DNA of 64,000 nucleotides from Sphaerospermopsis torques-reginae ITEP-024 (GTDB taxonomy: Bacteria; Cyanobacteriota; Cyanobacteriia; Cyanobacteriales; Nostocaceae). The notes below the pieces were generated by a model, which was not told where the DNA came from, searched no databases, and saw only the letters and a program-made list of their open reading frames with translations. The position numbers were made by a program, and so were the translations under genes. Shown in pieces: positions 26,660 through 38,312 of this stretch. Each line of letters begins with the position of its first letter. The stretch's first letter is position 1. The stretch covers positions 1,798,001 to 1,862,000 of the forward strand of contig NZ_CP080598.1 of NCBI RefSeq assembly GCF_019598945.1, in the 5' to 3' direction.

Positions 26660-26764
26660 ATGAATGATTCATTTAGTCGCCTTCAAGAATGGCTCACAGT
26701 ATTTGCCTATTTAGGATTTACTTTATTTATTATTTGGCGAATTTTTACGGCACAAAATAAATAA
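26660..26764 (+). CDS. Possible 34-residue single-pass membrane protein
   Basis: A 34-codon frame encodes MNDSFSRLQEW, then a hydrophobic helix (LTVFAYLGFTLFIIWRIF) and a short polar tail TAQNK. Cyanobacteria make many such small membrane subunits in photosynthetic complexes. The sequence was not recognised as any named Psa, Psb, Pet or Ndh subunit. The ribosome-binding site is weak. It sits between the pentapeptide gene and the DUF6918-like gene. Whether it is translated is uncertain. Confidence 0.45.
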   Translation: MNDSFSRLQEWLTVFAYLGFTLFIIWRIFTAQNK

Positions 26765-26845
26765 TAAATCAGTCCCTAGTTTCCTAATTACGAGATAAAC
26801 TACCTGAAATATAAACTCAACACATTGATACTAAGGAACATAACA

Positions 26846-27283
26846 ATGGCTCTGATTGATGGTCTTGCTGATGATAATAAAAGACAGACACTAGTAGCTG
26901 ATTTGACAAATTTATTAGATACTCAAGTTTCTTCCATAGGTGGTGTTTCTGGGATGGCCATCAAAGCTGGATATGCAGCTATTAAAGGAATTAGTCCCAA
27001 ATATTGTGCTGGTGCAATTGAGCGTCTTTTACCAGAATCTTTCGCTGCACTAGAACCTATCTGGGAAGAAGGTTTAAATACAGGTGATGCTGTCGGATAT
27101 CTTAGTCAAAATCGTTCTCGTACAGCAGATTTATTACTGAGTATTACTGATATTCGGATTCAAAAAAGCAGTAACTCTACTATCAAAGGTGTCTATAATA
27201 AACTTCGCAGTTCAGTTAAAAAGCACGTGGAAGAAGCTGTACCTGGTTTAGCTCAAGTTATTGATAAATACACTAAAAACTAA
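26846..27283 (+). CDS. Conserved protein, DUF6918-like
   Basis: The 145-residue product is helical, with a TLVADLTNLLDTQVSSIGGV start and a GAIERLLPESFAALEPIWEE middle, a pattern recalled for the DUF6918 family. No membrane segment or catalytic motif was seen. An AAGGAA stretch eight bases upstream supports ATG 26846; an earlier ATG at 26825 lacks such a site. The function is unknown. Confidence 0.7.
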   Translation: MALIDGLADDNKRQTLVADLTNLLDTQVSSIGGVSGMAIKAGYAAIKGISPKYCAGAIERLLPESFAALEPIWEEGLNTGDAVGYLSQNRSRTADLLLSITDIRIQKSSNSTIKGVYNKLRSSVKKHVEEAVPGLAQVIDKYTKN

Positions 27284-27290
27284 GCTACAA

Positions 27291-27326
27291 CTATTGTGGG
27301 GTAGGCATCTGCCCCCACATTTATTA
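27291..27326. repeat. Short inverted element (gtggggtaggcat)
   Basis: The segment tgtggggtaggcatctgccc followed by ccaca lies just after a stop codon. It can fold into a hairpin and shares its arm with the longer palindromic element at 45297-45358, so it is probably a truncated member of that family. Confidence 0.5.
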
Positions 27327-27339
27327 AGAAAATACGCTA

Positions 27340-27639
27340 TCATTTATTAAAAAAACTACAAATCATTTCCCCAGGACTATTTCCCTTAAATTGAGTTACA
27401 TTCCCATCTTTATTTACCTTAAATTTACCCCGACAGTTATAAACTTCCATCGGTGTTTTTTTACCATTAATACTTACAGATGCTCGATATTCCCAATATT
27501 TTTTAGCACTGCGTTTAATACTTAAAATACAAATTTCTTGCCCTTGATAATTCCTACATACTGTTGCTAAAGCGGGAGATGTAAAAGAAAAAGAACAAGC
27601 AAAAATGAAAACCAGCAGCATCACAAAATATTTAATCAT
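27340..27639 (-). CDS. Small exported protein of unknown function
   Basis: The 99-residue product begins with a clear signal peptide (YFVMLLVFIFACSFSFTSPALA), predicting a mature protein of about 70 residues with four cysteines (CRNYQGQEICILS, YNCRGK, EMICSFFNK) that could form two disulfides in the periplasm. ATG 27639 is favoured over ATG 27660. The promoter side borders a 154-bp heptamer array. The family was not recognised. Confidence 0.65.
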   Translation of the reverse strand: MIKYFVMLLVFIFACSFSFTSPALATVCRNYQGQEICILSIKRSAKKYWEYRASVSINGKKTPMEVYNCRGKFKVNKDGNVTQFKGNSPGEMICSFFNK

Positions 27640-27648
27640 TATTAAATT

Positions 27649-27802
27649 ATCAACTATCAACTATCAATTATCAATTATCAATTATCAATTATCAATTATC
27701 AATTATCAATTATCAATTATCAATTATCAATTATCAATTATCAATTATCAATTATCAATTATCAATTATCAATTATCAATTATCAATTATCAATTATCAA
27801 TT
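27649..27802. repeat. Long heptanucleotide array (atcaatt, about 22 copies)
   Basis: An almost perfect tandem of atcaatt runs for about 154 bp; the first two units read atcaact. It is the longest heptamer array in the window and fills the space between two minus-strand genes. Its last unit supplies the stop codon of the CPBP protease gene. On the plus strand it keeps a frame open that encodes only a repeated seven-residue peptide, which is not taken as a gene. Confidence 0.95.
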
Positions 27803-28612
27803 CTTCCTCATCCACAAAGCTAGTCCACCCATAAATAATACCCCCATTATTCCCTGTAAAGGATTATTATTTACACCAGTCACCCAGTCAGGAACAACTC
27901 CCGAATATTTCGTTAATTCTCCCACGTTAATAATATAATAACCCCAAACCAAACCACCATGTAAACCAATCGGTAAACCTAAACGCCCTCTTTTACCAAG
28001 CTTTCCCCATACTTGCGTTAACCCTAATAATACTAAAGCCGGAAATTGTGGTAATGTGTGAATGATTGCTTCTAATGGTTTAATAAAATGTGCCACAGCA
28101 AATAAAATGGCATTTATCCAAGCTGCTAAATTTAAATTGTAATCCCTTTCTAACTCATCCCATAACCAACCCCGAAATAATAATTCTTCCGCAAAACCAA
28201 CACCGAAACCAACCAGTAAACCTTCTAAAATTATTTTGACTAAAAACACTTTTGGTTGTTGCCACAATAACCAACCCAACAAACCCTGTAAACTAAATAC
28301 TATTAAAATACTAATTAATCCTATACTTAAACCCTGCACAAAATCTATCCCATTTAGGCGGGAAAATTCTAACCCATAATGTTTTAATATCTGAGGTTGT
28401 TGATAAACTTTCTTACCCCATAACTTGAGTAGAAAAATAAACTCTGCATAAAGTAGTACCATTGTCAAGATACTTTCTAAATTAGTATCTTCAACCAGTA
28501 AATATATAGGTACTGCAAAAGGCAACCATACAACCAATAAACACAAGATAAAACAACCCACCCTAACAGGGGCGGGACTTTGGGAAATTCGAGATAGATT
28601 AATTTTTATCAT
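27797..28612 (-). CDS. CPBP-family intramembrane glutamic/metalloprotease
   Basis: This 271-residue membrane protein carries the CPBP (Abi/Rce1) motifs EELLFRGWLWDELERD and, some 30 residues on, FAVAHFIKPLEA with the second His. Seven to eight hydrophobic helices are visible. Family members cleave peptides in the membrane or act in protein maturation; the substrate here is unknown. The stop codon TGA is formed by the last unit of the adjoining heptamer array, so the C terminus (WMRKN) abuts repeat DNA. Confidence 0.85.
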   Translation of the reverse strand: MIKINLSRISQSPAPVRVGCFILCLLVVWLPFAVPIYLLVEDTNLESILTMVLLYAEFIFLLKLWGKKVYQQPQILKHYGLEFSRLNGIDFVQGLSIGLISILIVFSLQGLLGWLLWQQPKVFLVKIILEGLLVGFGVGFAEELLFRGWLWDELERDYNLNLAAWINAILFAVAHFIKPLEAIIHTLPQFPALVLLGLTQVWGKLGKRGRLGLPIGLHGGLVWGYYIINVGELTKYSGVVPDWVTGVNNNPLQGIMGVLFMGGLALWMRKN

Positions 28613-28683
28613 GAATTAGTCAAATATCATCAGTCAACACTATACTACTAATTAACTAATGACCAATGACTAATGACCAATAA

Positions 28684-28965
28684 CTATTCATCTGGTTCAA
28701 TGGTACTGCTCAAACCATGATTTTTTAAAGTTTCACAATAAAACTCAGCGTGTTCTAAGGCGCAGGTAATGACTAAAGCTAATCCGTTGTTGTGAGCTTC
28801 CATCATGATACTAACAGCTTGGGGCTGGGTAATACTCGGTACTGTGGTCATTAGCACTTGAACTACATACTCCATAGAGTTGAAGTCATCGTTATGGAGT
28901 AGAACGCGATACCGAGGCGCGAGCTTGCGAGTTGTGGAAGGCTTTTGAATAGTTTCTACTGACAC
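28684..28965 (-). CDS. clpS: ATP-dependent Clp protease adaptor ClpS
   Basis: ClpS delivers N-degron substrates to the ClpCP protease. The 93-residue protein has the core pattern YRVLLHNDDFNSMEYVVQVL, with Asn-Asp-Asp binding the substrate N terminus, and the later AHNNGLALVITCALEHAEFY helix. The short N-terminal tail (PSTTRKLAPR) is the usual ClpC-contact arm. Cyanobacteria often have two ClpS proteins and the type cannot be settled here. Confidence 0.93.
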   Translation of the reverse strand: MSVETIQKPSTTRKLAPRYRVLLHNDDFNSMEYVVQVLMTTVPSITQPQAVSIMMEAHNNGLALVITCALEHAEFYCETLKNHGLSSTIEPDE

Positions 28966-29213
28966 TGCTCTTTGCTCTTTGATCGTTAATTTACTACAAT
29001 ATTATTTCTGTTAAACATTAGCTTAACAGTTTTTTATTTACATCTTATAACTATTTTATAACATTTTCGTGTTGATGCCACCCAGAAACACCCGACTGGA
29101 TAGTCATTACTAATGGTTAAAACTAGAAATTTCTGAGCATAATCATAATACTACACCAGTGTTACTTTTAAAATTAAGAACAATACTACTAAATCCTTGC
29201 TTCTGCTGCTGCT

Positions 29214-29570
29214 ATGGATATTAGCTTCAACTTTCAACCAGGACAAATAGTGTCTTTAGATTATGGTAACAGAAATCTTTATGCTGAAGTCATTCAAGTT
29301 GTGACTGAACGTAATTTGTGCTGGGTACGTCCTTTACTACTAGCTAACTTCACCCACGAACTACCCCTGATAACTGATCTGCGAGATGCGTCTGACTTGT
29401 TATGGCCTGTCAATTTATTTCGGACTGCTTTAGATACAGAAGTGATTAGTCTACTGAGTCAACTTTTAACCAAAGAACCAAAAGCTGACACAGATACGGT
29501 TGCCCAACAGCAACTAAATCAGTTTATCCACCAGCTTTGGCAAGCGTGCCAAGATGCTCAAGAATTGTGA
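29214..29570 (+). CDS. Conserved cyanobacterial protein of unknown function
   Basis: The 118-residue product has a beta-rich N-terminal half (FQPGQIVSLDYGNRNLYAEVIQV, NLCWVRPLLL), suggesting a small SH3- or Tudor-like barrel, and a helical C-terminal half (QQQLNQFIHQLWQACQDAQEL). There is no signal or membrane segment. It was not recognised as a named family. It diverges from clpS. Confidence 0.7.
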   Translation: MDISFNFQPGQIVSLDYGNRNLYAEVIQVVTERNLCWVRPLLLANFTHELPLITDLRDASDLLWPVNLFRTALDTEVISLLSQLLTKEPKADTDTVAQQQLNQFIHQLWQACQDAQEL

Positions 29571-29595
29571 ATTTATTCAGAAAAACTAACAGTTA

Positions 29596-29793
29596 CTAGC
29601 CCCAGCGTGGAACTAACTGCACTCGTCCAGCGTCCATCTCTGCCATTAACAATTCTAGAGCTTCGTAGTCCACGTCAGATATATAACCTAATTGAGTCAG
29701 TTCTGAGTTAATTTCATTTTCGATTTCTGGCGTTAATTTTTTGATGTGCAACGCTTTCTCTACCAGTTGACGAATGGCATATTGTGTGTTCAT
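29596..29793 (-). CDS. Small conserved protein of unknown function
   Basis: The 65-residue product is helical and acidic (IENEINSELTQLGYISDVDYEALELLMAEM, in two blocks), ending in VQLVPRWG. It resembles short cyanobacterial hypothetical proteins and has no recognisable motif. It is convergent with the 118-residue gene. Its upstream region holds the direct and inverted repeats at 29851-29888. Confidence 0.6.
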   Translation of the reverse strand: MNTQYAIRQLVEKALHIKKLTPEIENEINSELTQLGYISDVDYEALELLMAEMDAGRVQLVPRWG

Positions 29794-30353
29794 AAAAAAT
29801 CACTCACCTTTAATTGTTACCCATTATCCAAGATTGGTATCGGTATAAAAAGTGATCTAGCTATCTATAAATTAGTGATCTAGATCACGAGCAAACGGTA
29901 ATTTTGGCTTAAATCCACGGAGTTATAGCGATTCCCAGGTTTAGTATCATGACGACAGAAGATTAATCTGCATTTTGGCTGTCTATGTAGATTGTTTTTT
30001 AACCTAAAGGAAAAAAATGTATTTATATATACATTTTACCTTGTAGTTATAACAATCTTTAAACAAAAGTCACAAAGCAATAAAGATTTAATAAAGGAGT
30101 CAGGAGTCAGGAGTCAGGAGTAAGAATTATACAGATAAATGATTAATTCATATCGGTAATAGGACATGACGCATGGGTGATTTTTTCCTGCCCATACCCT
30201 TTGCCTCATGTCCAGCCTAAACTATTTTACGTTTAATTATGTTGATCTACTGAACACAGTTCTAATTTACTGTGAACTATTGACCTGAAAGACGGAATAA
30301 ATGCTAAGTTGAAAGAGATAAGTTGTAATTTAAGTTAGCTAAAAGATAGCAAA
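29794..30353. other. Divergent intergenic region with operator-like repeats
   Basis: This 560-bp gap lies between the divergent small-protein gene and the large radical SAM gene. It contains the gtgatctag repeats at 29851-29888 and an aggagtc heptamer run at about 30096-30121. No coding frame was recognised. Confidence 0.55.
29851..29888. promoter_or_regulatory. Possible operator: repeated GTGATCTAG half sites
   Basis: AGTGATCTAG occurs at 29851-29860 and again at 29874-29883, spaced 23 bp apart (about two helical turns). The second copy is part of a perfect 14-bp palindrome, GTGATCTAGATCAC, at 29875-29888. This is the pattern of a dimeric repressor or activator site 58-95 bp upstream of the small gene at 29793. 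The protein that binds is unknown. Confidence 0.4.
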
Positions 30354-33077
<2,724 letters not shown>

Positions 33078-33719
33078 TGCCTCAAGAGGAACTGGCTAGT
33101 AGTTCCTCTGAACGACTATATTCATAAGGAATTGATTTTTAGCAAGGTTGCGCTAGAATAAAGTGAAGAGAAATTTTCTGGCGCTGCGTTAAATGATCTG
33201 ATTCACTACCCTGAACATCAGGGTTTTTAACAGAGTCTTGTAATCTTTGTAAAAAGTCTCAGATGCTACTTGATGGTGACTTAAAAGCCTCAATTAATTT
33301 AGCATCTGTGGGGATTCTGGGAAGGAAGAATGAGACAGATAATCAAAAGATTAACTGTGATTATTAGAGACTCTCAGGATCGGAGTGCAAGCAAAAATAA
33401 TGAGAGTGTAGTTTTTAGGATTGTATCCGAAACAACTAAGGCAGGTTAAAATACACTCGCTATACATACTTAGTGAATCAGTTCTTAACGTGAAAATCGC
33501 TATCAACAGTGATTTTGGGTTGAAATGAAACTGGAACAATCAGGCGTGTAAACGCAATTACAGTCTTGTTATCGGCTTCCAATTTAGAGAAGCAATGTCA
33601 GAGAAAAAAATTTTTATTACCAGTAGCGCCTTGTAGGGCTACCAGTGGGGGCGATAGGTATAACATAAGCTCCTTTTCATCTCTACTGGTGCTGCCAATT
33701 TTTGAGGAACTTGAATTGA
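33078..33719. other. Long upstream region of rne, probable 5' leader
   Basis: This 642-bp stretch precedes RNase E and carries no convincing gene. It is AT-rich with U-runs on the sense strand and a GC-richer segment (agtagcgccttgtagggc to gggggcg) at about 33620-33655. Long leaders in front of rne are known from cyanobacteria and enterobacteria, where RNase E degrades its own mRNA. That this region works so here is an inference. Confidence 0.5.
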
Positions 33720-35840
33720 ATGCCAAAACAAATTATTATCGCAGAACAGCATCAAATAGCTGCCGTATTTTCCGAAGATCAAATACAAGAACTCGTTGTT
33801 GCCACTGGTCATCATCAAATTGGTGATATATACTTAGGCGTGGTAGAAAATGTATTACCTGGGATAGACGCAGCTTTTGTCAACATCGGTGATCCAGAAC
33901 GTAACGGTTTTATTCATGTCACTGATTTGGGTCCATTAAAGATCAAACGTAGTTCCGCAGCCATTACTGAACTGCTGACACCACAGCAGAAAGTATTGGT
34001 GCAAGTAATGAAAGAGCCAACAGGAACAAAAGGACCAAGGCTCACAGGTAACATCACCCTACCAGGACGTTATGTAGTATTGATGCCCTATGGTAGAGGT
34101 GTAAACCTATCCCGGCGGATTAAAAGTGAAAGTGAACGGAACCGCCTCCGCGCCCTAGCAATTTTAATTAAACCTGCTGGGATGGGTGTACTGGTACGAA
34201 CAGAAGCTGAAGGCAAACCAGAAGAAGCAATTATAGAAGACTTAGAATTGCTACAAAGGCAATGGGAAGTTATTCAGCAAGAAGCCCAGTCTACCCGCGC
34301 CCCTGCTTTACTCAATCGGGATGATGACTTTATCCAACGGGTGTTAAGGGATATGTACGGTGCGGATGTGAATCGCATTGTAGTGGATTCCAGCACTGGG
34401 TTACGAAGAGTCAAGCAATATTTACAAAACTGGAGTGGAGGGCAAACACCACAAGGTGTTTTAATTGACCATCATCGTGATAGATCACCAATTTTAGAAT
34501 ATTTCCGCATCAATGCAGCGATTCGGGAAGCTTTGCGCCCAAGAGTAGATTTACCTTCTGGTGGTTACATTATTATTGAACCCACAGAAGCATTAACAGT
34601 AATTGACGTTAACTCTGGTTCTTTCACCCGTTCCGCCACAGCTAGAGAAACCGTACTATGGACTAACTGCGAAGCGGCGACAGAAATTGCCCGTCAACTC
34701 AGACTCAGGAATATTGCTGGTGTAATTGTAGTTGATTTCATTGATATGGAATCACGACGCGACCAACTGCAAGTTTTAGAACACTTTAATAAAACCCTTA
34801 AAGCAGACAAAGCTCGTCCGCAAATTGCCCAACTAACCGAGTTAGGTTTAGTAGAACTTACCCGCAAACGCCAAGGTCAAAATATTTATGAATTGTTTGG
34901 CGAAACTTGCCCCACCTGTGGCGGTTTAGGACATACTGTACGCTTACCAGGGGAAATAGAAAACCGGATGCCTATCCCCGCAGCAGATATCCCAGAGCGG
35001 TTGACACCGATACCCCAAAGGGAAGTGAGAACACCATCTGCACGCATCCCAGAAACCAGGGAAACTAGGGACATTTATGATGGCTTTAGCGAGGGTTTTG
35101 AAAGTGATTCTGAGGTTGGCCATTTGATCAACCATCCCAGTTATCAAGAATTGGGTGACAACAAACGTCGTACCCGCACCCGTCGCAGTCGCATCGGTAT
35201 CAATGGCACTAATGGCAAAGATGAAGTCAGGTCTGGTAATTCATTGGGATTTGGCAATGATTTAGATTTAGACTTGGATAGTGACAATGAGCTAACCCCC
35301 ACATCAGAAATTCCCTCTCTTCTCTCAGATCCTCTCCGGGAAAGAGAAGCTATGCGAACCCCTTCTCTTGGTAAAGGTGGTTGGGAAAGACCAGAGCGCA
35401 CCAAAGTTAAGATAGAGCCGGTTAAACCAGTTGTAGAACCGCCCCAGATTGTTTCCGTGGAAATGACAGACCAGGAACAAAAGATGTATGCTGAAATGGG
35501 CATTTCCCCGGCTGTGAAGTTAGAGTCAGAGGTGAAAAATCCCAAATCTGTGATTTTTAACATTGTTCAACCTGGACAAACACCAAATAGCACAACGGAA
35601 TCTACCTCAGAATCCACATTTCCCGAAACAACTACCTCTGAATTTACCAGAGTCAAAATGCCAACACCAAAAGTTGAGGTAGAAGAACCATCCTTGCCCA
35701 AATCCAGAATTGAGCCGCCTTTGGAAGATTCTAGATCCACGGGATTTGACTCTTTGACAGATGATGAGGAAATAATCAATAGCACTTCTATTTCTAATCG
35801 CCGTCGTCGCCGTCGTTCTTCTGCACTGGAGGACAGTTAA
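33720..35840 (+). CDS. rne: Ribonuclease E/G
   Basis: This is the main endoribonuclease of mRNA decay. The 706-residue protein has an S1 domain (GDIYLGVVENVLPGIDAAFV), the catalytic DNase I-like core with VIDVNSGSF and VVDFIDMESRRDQ, and the Zn-link CPTCGGLG. The C-terminal third is disordered and variable, as usual in cyanobacteria, and ends in RRRRRRSSALEDS. The RRRRRRSSA nonapeptide is the reported docking site for polynucleotide phosphorylase in Anabaena RNase E. rnhB follows after 8 bp, so the two form an operon. Confidence 0.96.
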   Translation: MPKQIIIAEQHQIAAVFSEDQIQELVVATGHHQIGDIYLGVVENVLPGIDAAFVNIGDPERNGFIHVTDLGPLKIKRSSAAITELLTPQQKVLVQVMKEPTGTKGPRLTGNITLPGRYVVLMPYGRGVNLSRRIKSESERNRLRALAILIKPAGMGVLVRTEAEGKPEEAIIEDLELLQRQWEVIQQEAQSTRAPALLNRDDDFIQRVLRDMYGADVNRIVVDSSTGLRRVKQYLQNWSGGQTPQGVLIDHHRDRSPILEYFRINAAIREALRPRVDLPSGGYIIIEPTEALTVIDVNSGSFTRSATARETVLWTNCEAATEIARQLRLRNIAGVIVVDFIDMESRRDQLQVLEHFNKTLKADKARPQIAQLTELGLVELTRKRQGQNIYELFGETCPTCGGLGHTVRLPGEIENRMPIPAADIPERLTPIPQREVRTPSARIPETRETRDIYDGFSEGFESDSEVGHLINHPSYQELGDNKRRTRTRRSRIGINGTNGKDEVRSGNSLGFGNDLDLDLDSDNELTPTSEIPSLLSDPLREREAMRTPSLGKGGWERPERTKVKIEPVKPVVEPPQIVSVEMTDQEQKMYAEMGISPAVKLESEVKNPKSVIFNIVQPGQTPNSTTESTSESTFPETTTSEFTRVKMPTPKVEVEEPSLPKSRIEPPLEDSRSTGFDSLTDDEEIINSTSISNRRRRRRSSALEDS

Positions 35841-35848
35841 CCGCTTTT

Positions 35849-36544
35849 ATGGTAGAGACACAGCCAACACCTGCATCTGTTTCGTCAACTACACCTTTGG
35901 GCGAATCAAGTTGGTGGGAGTTTTCCATCGGTTTAGATATTCATGGGTTGGTTGCTGGTGTGGATGAAGTGGGGCGTGGGGCGTTATTTGGTCCTGTAGT
36001 TGCGGCCGCAGTGATATTACCGCCAGTAGCTTTGCCACAACTGATGGCTTTGAAAATTAACGACAGTAAAAAGTTGTCTAGTTCTCGCAGAAATCAGTTA
36101 GCACAGCAAATTGCTGGGCTGGCTTTGGACTGGAAAATTGGTTATGCTGCTACTGCGGAAATTGACAAGATCAATATTTTGCAAGCAACACTGTTAGCAA
36201 TGAAGCGGGCTGTACTGAAGCTAAAGGTACAGCCTGAGCTTTGCCTGGTTGATGGCAATCAGATGGTAAAGGATTTGAATATACCGCAACAAACTATTGT
36301 CAATGGAGATGGGCGATCGCTCAACATTGCAGCTGCTAGTATTATGGCTAAAGTTTGGCGTGATGATCTGGTGCTGCGTTTAGCATCTAAGTATCCTATG
36401 TATGACATAGAATGTAATAAGGGTTATGGCAGCCCGCGACATTTGCTGGCTTTGCAAAAATACGGTCCATCACCCTTACATCGTCTCTCTTTTCGTCCAT
36501 GTCAATTATCAGGGAATAGGGAACAGGTAACAGGGAACAGGTGA
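35849..36544 (+). CDS. rnhB: Ribonuclease HII
   Basis: RNase HII cuts the RNA strand of RNA-DNA hybrids and removes single ribonucleotides from DNA. Motifs GVDEVGRGALFGPVVAAAVI, LKINDSKKL and GDGRSLNIAAASIMAKVWRD carry the conserved acidic residues. A leader of about 30 residues precedes the core. The last dozen residues (LSGNREQVTGNR) are translated aggtaac/agggaac heptamers, so the natural stop has apparently been replaced by one inside the repeat. Confidence 0.95.
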   Translation: MVETQPTPASVSSTTPLGESSWWEFSIGLDIHGLVAGVDEVGRGALFGPVVAAAVILPPVALPQLMALKINDSKKLSSSRRNQLAQQIAGLALDWKIGYAATAEIDKINILQATLLAMKRAVLKLKVQPELCLVDGNQMVKDLNIPQQTIVNGDGRSLNIAAASIMAKVWRDDLVLRLASKYPMYDIECNKGYGSPRHLLALQKYGPSPLHRLSFRPCQLSGNREQVTGNR

Positions 36545-36610
36545 CAGTGAAGAAGTTTTTACCAATTACCCATTACCAATTACCCATTACCAATTACCCA
36601 TTACCAATCA
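36508..36610. repeat. Heptanucleotide repeats at the rnhB 3' end and between convergent genes
   Basis: An agggaac/aggtaac run (about 36510-36545) covers the rnhB stop codon. A ccattac/caattac run at about 36560-36610 continues to the stop codon of the DUF1997 gene on the other strand. Confidence 0.85.
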
Positions 36611-37195
36611 TTCAAAATTTAACAATCCCATTTCTGTATTATCACTAGCAATTTCTTTTGTTTGTGTTTGTGATATTACCCAATGGCGATAATCAGCGAG
36701 GAGGTGATGCAATAATCTTTGTTTAATGGTCAACAACACGCTTTTAAGTAAACTATTCCCTGTGGTTTCCAAAATCGACTTGGGAGTGAGGGAAAATGGA
36801 TGAGGAATATCTACCAACACTTCTAGATCGGCTTTTCCTTGTAGCCTTGTGTCATTACCATTGTGGTAAGGTGATAAATACCCTTTTAAATTGAGAGCAA
36901 AACGTTGGTTGATATATTCAAAACCCCTGATTTCACAACCTACAGAACGTAAATAAATTGTTCCGTGGGCATCTGCCCAAACTCTCATATCTACAGTTGG
37001 TTGAATACTCAAGGACATAAAAGCCAAAGGACGCATTTTTAAACGAAATACTTCCTCTGATAACTGTTGAATCCTACTGTTATCAGCTAAAGTTTTCACC
37101 AGGCGTTGAGGCTGACGTAAGTAATGCTGAATGGGAATGGGCTGTTTGGGAACAGCAATTTCAACCGATTGAGAGGCAGTAAACTTCGTAGCCAT
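36608..37195 (-). CDS. DUF1997 family protein
   Basis: The 195-residue product has the DUF1997 pattern found in cyanobacteria and plastid-bearing eukaryotes: IQHYLRQPQRLVKTLADNSRI, FRLKMRPLAFMSLSIQPTVDM and a C-terminal TGNSLLKSVLLTIKQRLLHH segment. It is likely a soluble beta-sheet protein distantly similar to START/lipid-binding proteins. The function is unknown. It diverges from pheA and is convergent with rnhB. Confidence 0.8.
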   Translation of the reverse strand: MATKFTASQSVEIAVPKQPIPIQHYLRQPQRLVKTLADNSRIQQLSEEVFRLKMRPLAFMSLSIQPTVDMRVWADAHGTIYLRSVGCEIRGFEYINQRFALNLKGYLSPYHNGNDTRLQGKADLEVLVDIPHPFSLTPKSILETTGNSLLKSVLLTIKQRLLHHLLADYRHWVISQTQTKEIASDNTEMGLLNFE

Positions 37196-37427
37196 GAGTA
37201 GATTAAAGCAATATGTTTTATTGTAATATTTTTTAATAAACTAGATTGATTTGCATAAAATCAAAAAATTTATTCATAATCATTCAAAAGAAGGCAGAAT
37301 GTACGGATTTAGCTCTTTTTTACCCGTACAAGAATCAAGAGGCACGGAATAAGTATCTTTCCTGGCTTCTTGTCATCTAAGTACAAATCTAAAATCTGGG
37401 ATCTCAAATCTAAAATCTAAAATTGTC

Positions 37428-38312
37428 ATGAATAAATGTGAACCTCTGGCGATCGCATATTTAGGACCTCCTGGAACTTACTCAGAACAAGCTGCTTCTT
37501 TTTATCTCAACTGGCTAAAAAGCAATCAAGAGATAGAAGCTACCTTATCACCTTATCCTACCATTGCCAAATCATTACAAGCGATAGCTACAGAACAAGC
37601 TGATATAGCTGTTGTACCTGTAGAAAATTCCATAGAAGGCAGTGTCAGCATGACAATGGATAGCCTGTGGCAGTTAGAGAGCTTGCGAATAAAACTGGCT
37701 TTGGTTTTGCCCATTAATCATGCTTTAATTTCCTGTGCTGATAGTTTAGACAACATTGAGACTGTTTATTCTCATCCCCAGGCATTAGCACAATGTCAAG
37801 GATGGTTGGCCAAATTTCTGCCTAATGCCAATTTAATTGCTAGAAATTCTACCACCGAGGCACTGGAGGGACTGCCACAAGCACCGGAAACAGCAGCAAT
37901 TTCTTCTCAGAGAGCCGCCCAACTTTATAATTTACCTATTCTCGCTAGTGCAATTAACGACTATCCCGAAAACTGTACACGCTTTTGGCTAGTGGCTAAA
38001 GAAAGTACGGAAAATAATGGTTTTAACCCTACTCACACATCCTTAGCTTTTAGTGTACCTGCAAATGTTCCTGGTGCATTAGTCAAAGCTTTAGAAGTAT
38101 TTGCTCATCTAGGTATTAATCTGAGTAGAATTGAGTCTCGTCCTACTAAACGTTCTTTGGGAGAATATCTATTTTTCCTGGATATAGAAGCCGCAGTCAC
38201 TTCACCTCTGATGGTATCAGCTTTAGCCGAGTTAAATAGTTGTACAGAAGTTTTAAAAATTTTCGGCAGTTATAGTGTTCTCACAGTTAACAGTGAATCA
38301 AAAAAATTTTAG
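37428..38312 (+). CDS. pheA: Prephenate dehydratase
   Basis: PheA converts prephenate to phenylpyruvate in phenylalanine synthesis. The 294-residue protein starts with the binding-protein-like dehydratase domain (AYLGPPGTYSEQAA, PVENSIEGSV), includes the catalytic Thr-Arg-Phe (NCTRFWLVA), and ends with an ACT domain carrying ESRPTKRSLGEYLFFLDIEA, the phenylalanine-binding site for feedback inhibition. It has no chorismate mutase domain, as in other cyanobacteria. The nested insertion-sequence scar begins shortly after. Confidence 0.95.
   Translation: MNKCEPLAIAYLGPPGTYSEQAASFYLNWLKSNQEIEATLSPYPTIAKSLQAIATEQADIAVVPVENSIEGSVSMTMDSLWQLESLRIKLALVLPINHALISCADSLDNIETVYSHPQALAQCQGWLAKFLPNANLIARNSTTEALEGLPQAPETAAISSQRAAQLYNLPILASAINDYPENCTRFWLVAKESTENNGFNPTHTSLAFSVPANVPGALVKALEVFAHLGINLSRIESRPTKRSLGEYLFFLDIEAAVTSPLMVSALAELNSCTEVLKIFGSYSVLTVNSESKKF

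Noticed and set aside
27605-27823. Plus-strand ORF encoding a repeated INYQLSI peptide
   Set aside because: It is the translation of the atcaatt heptamer array; three units equal seven codons, so frames stay open by construction.
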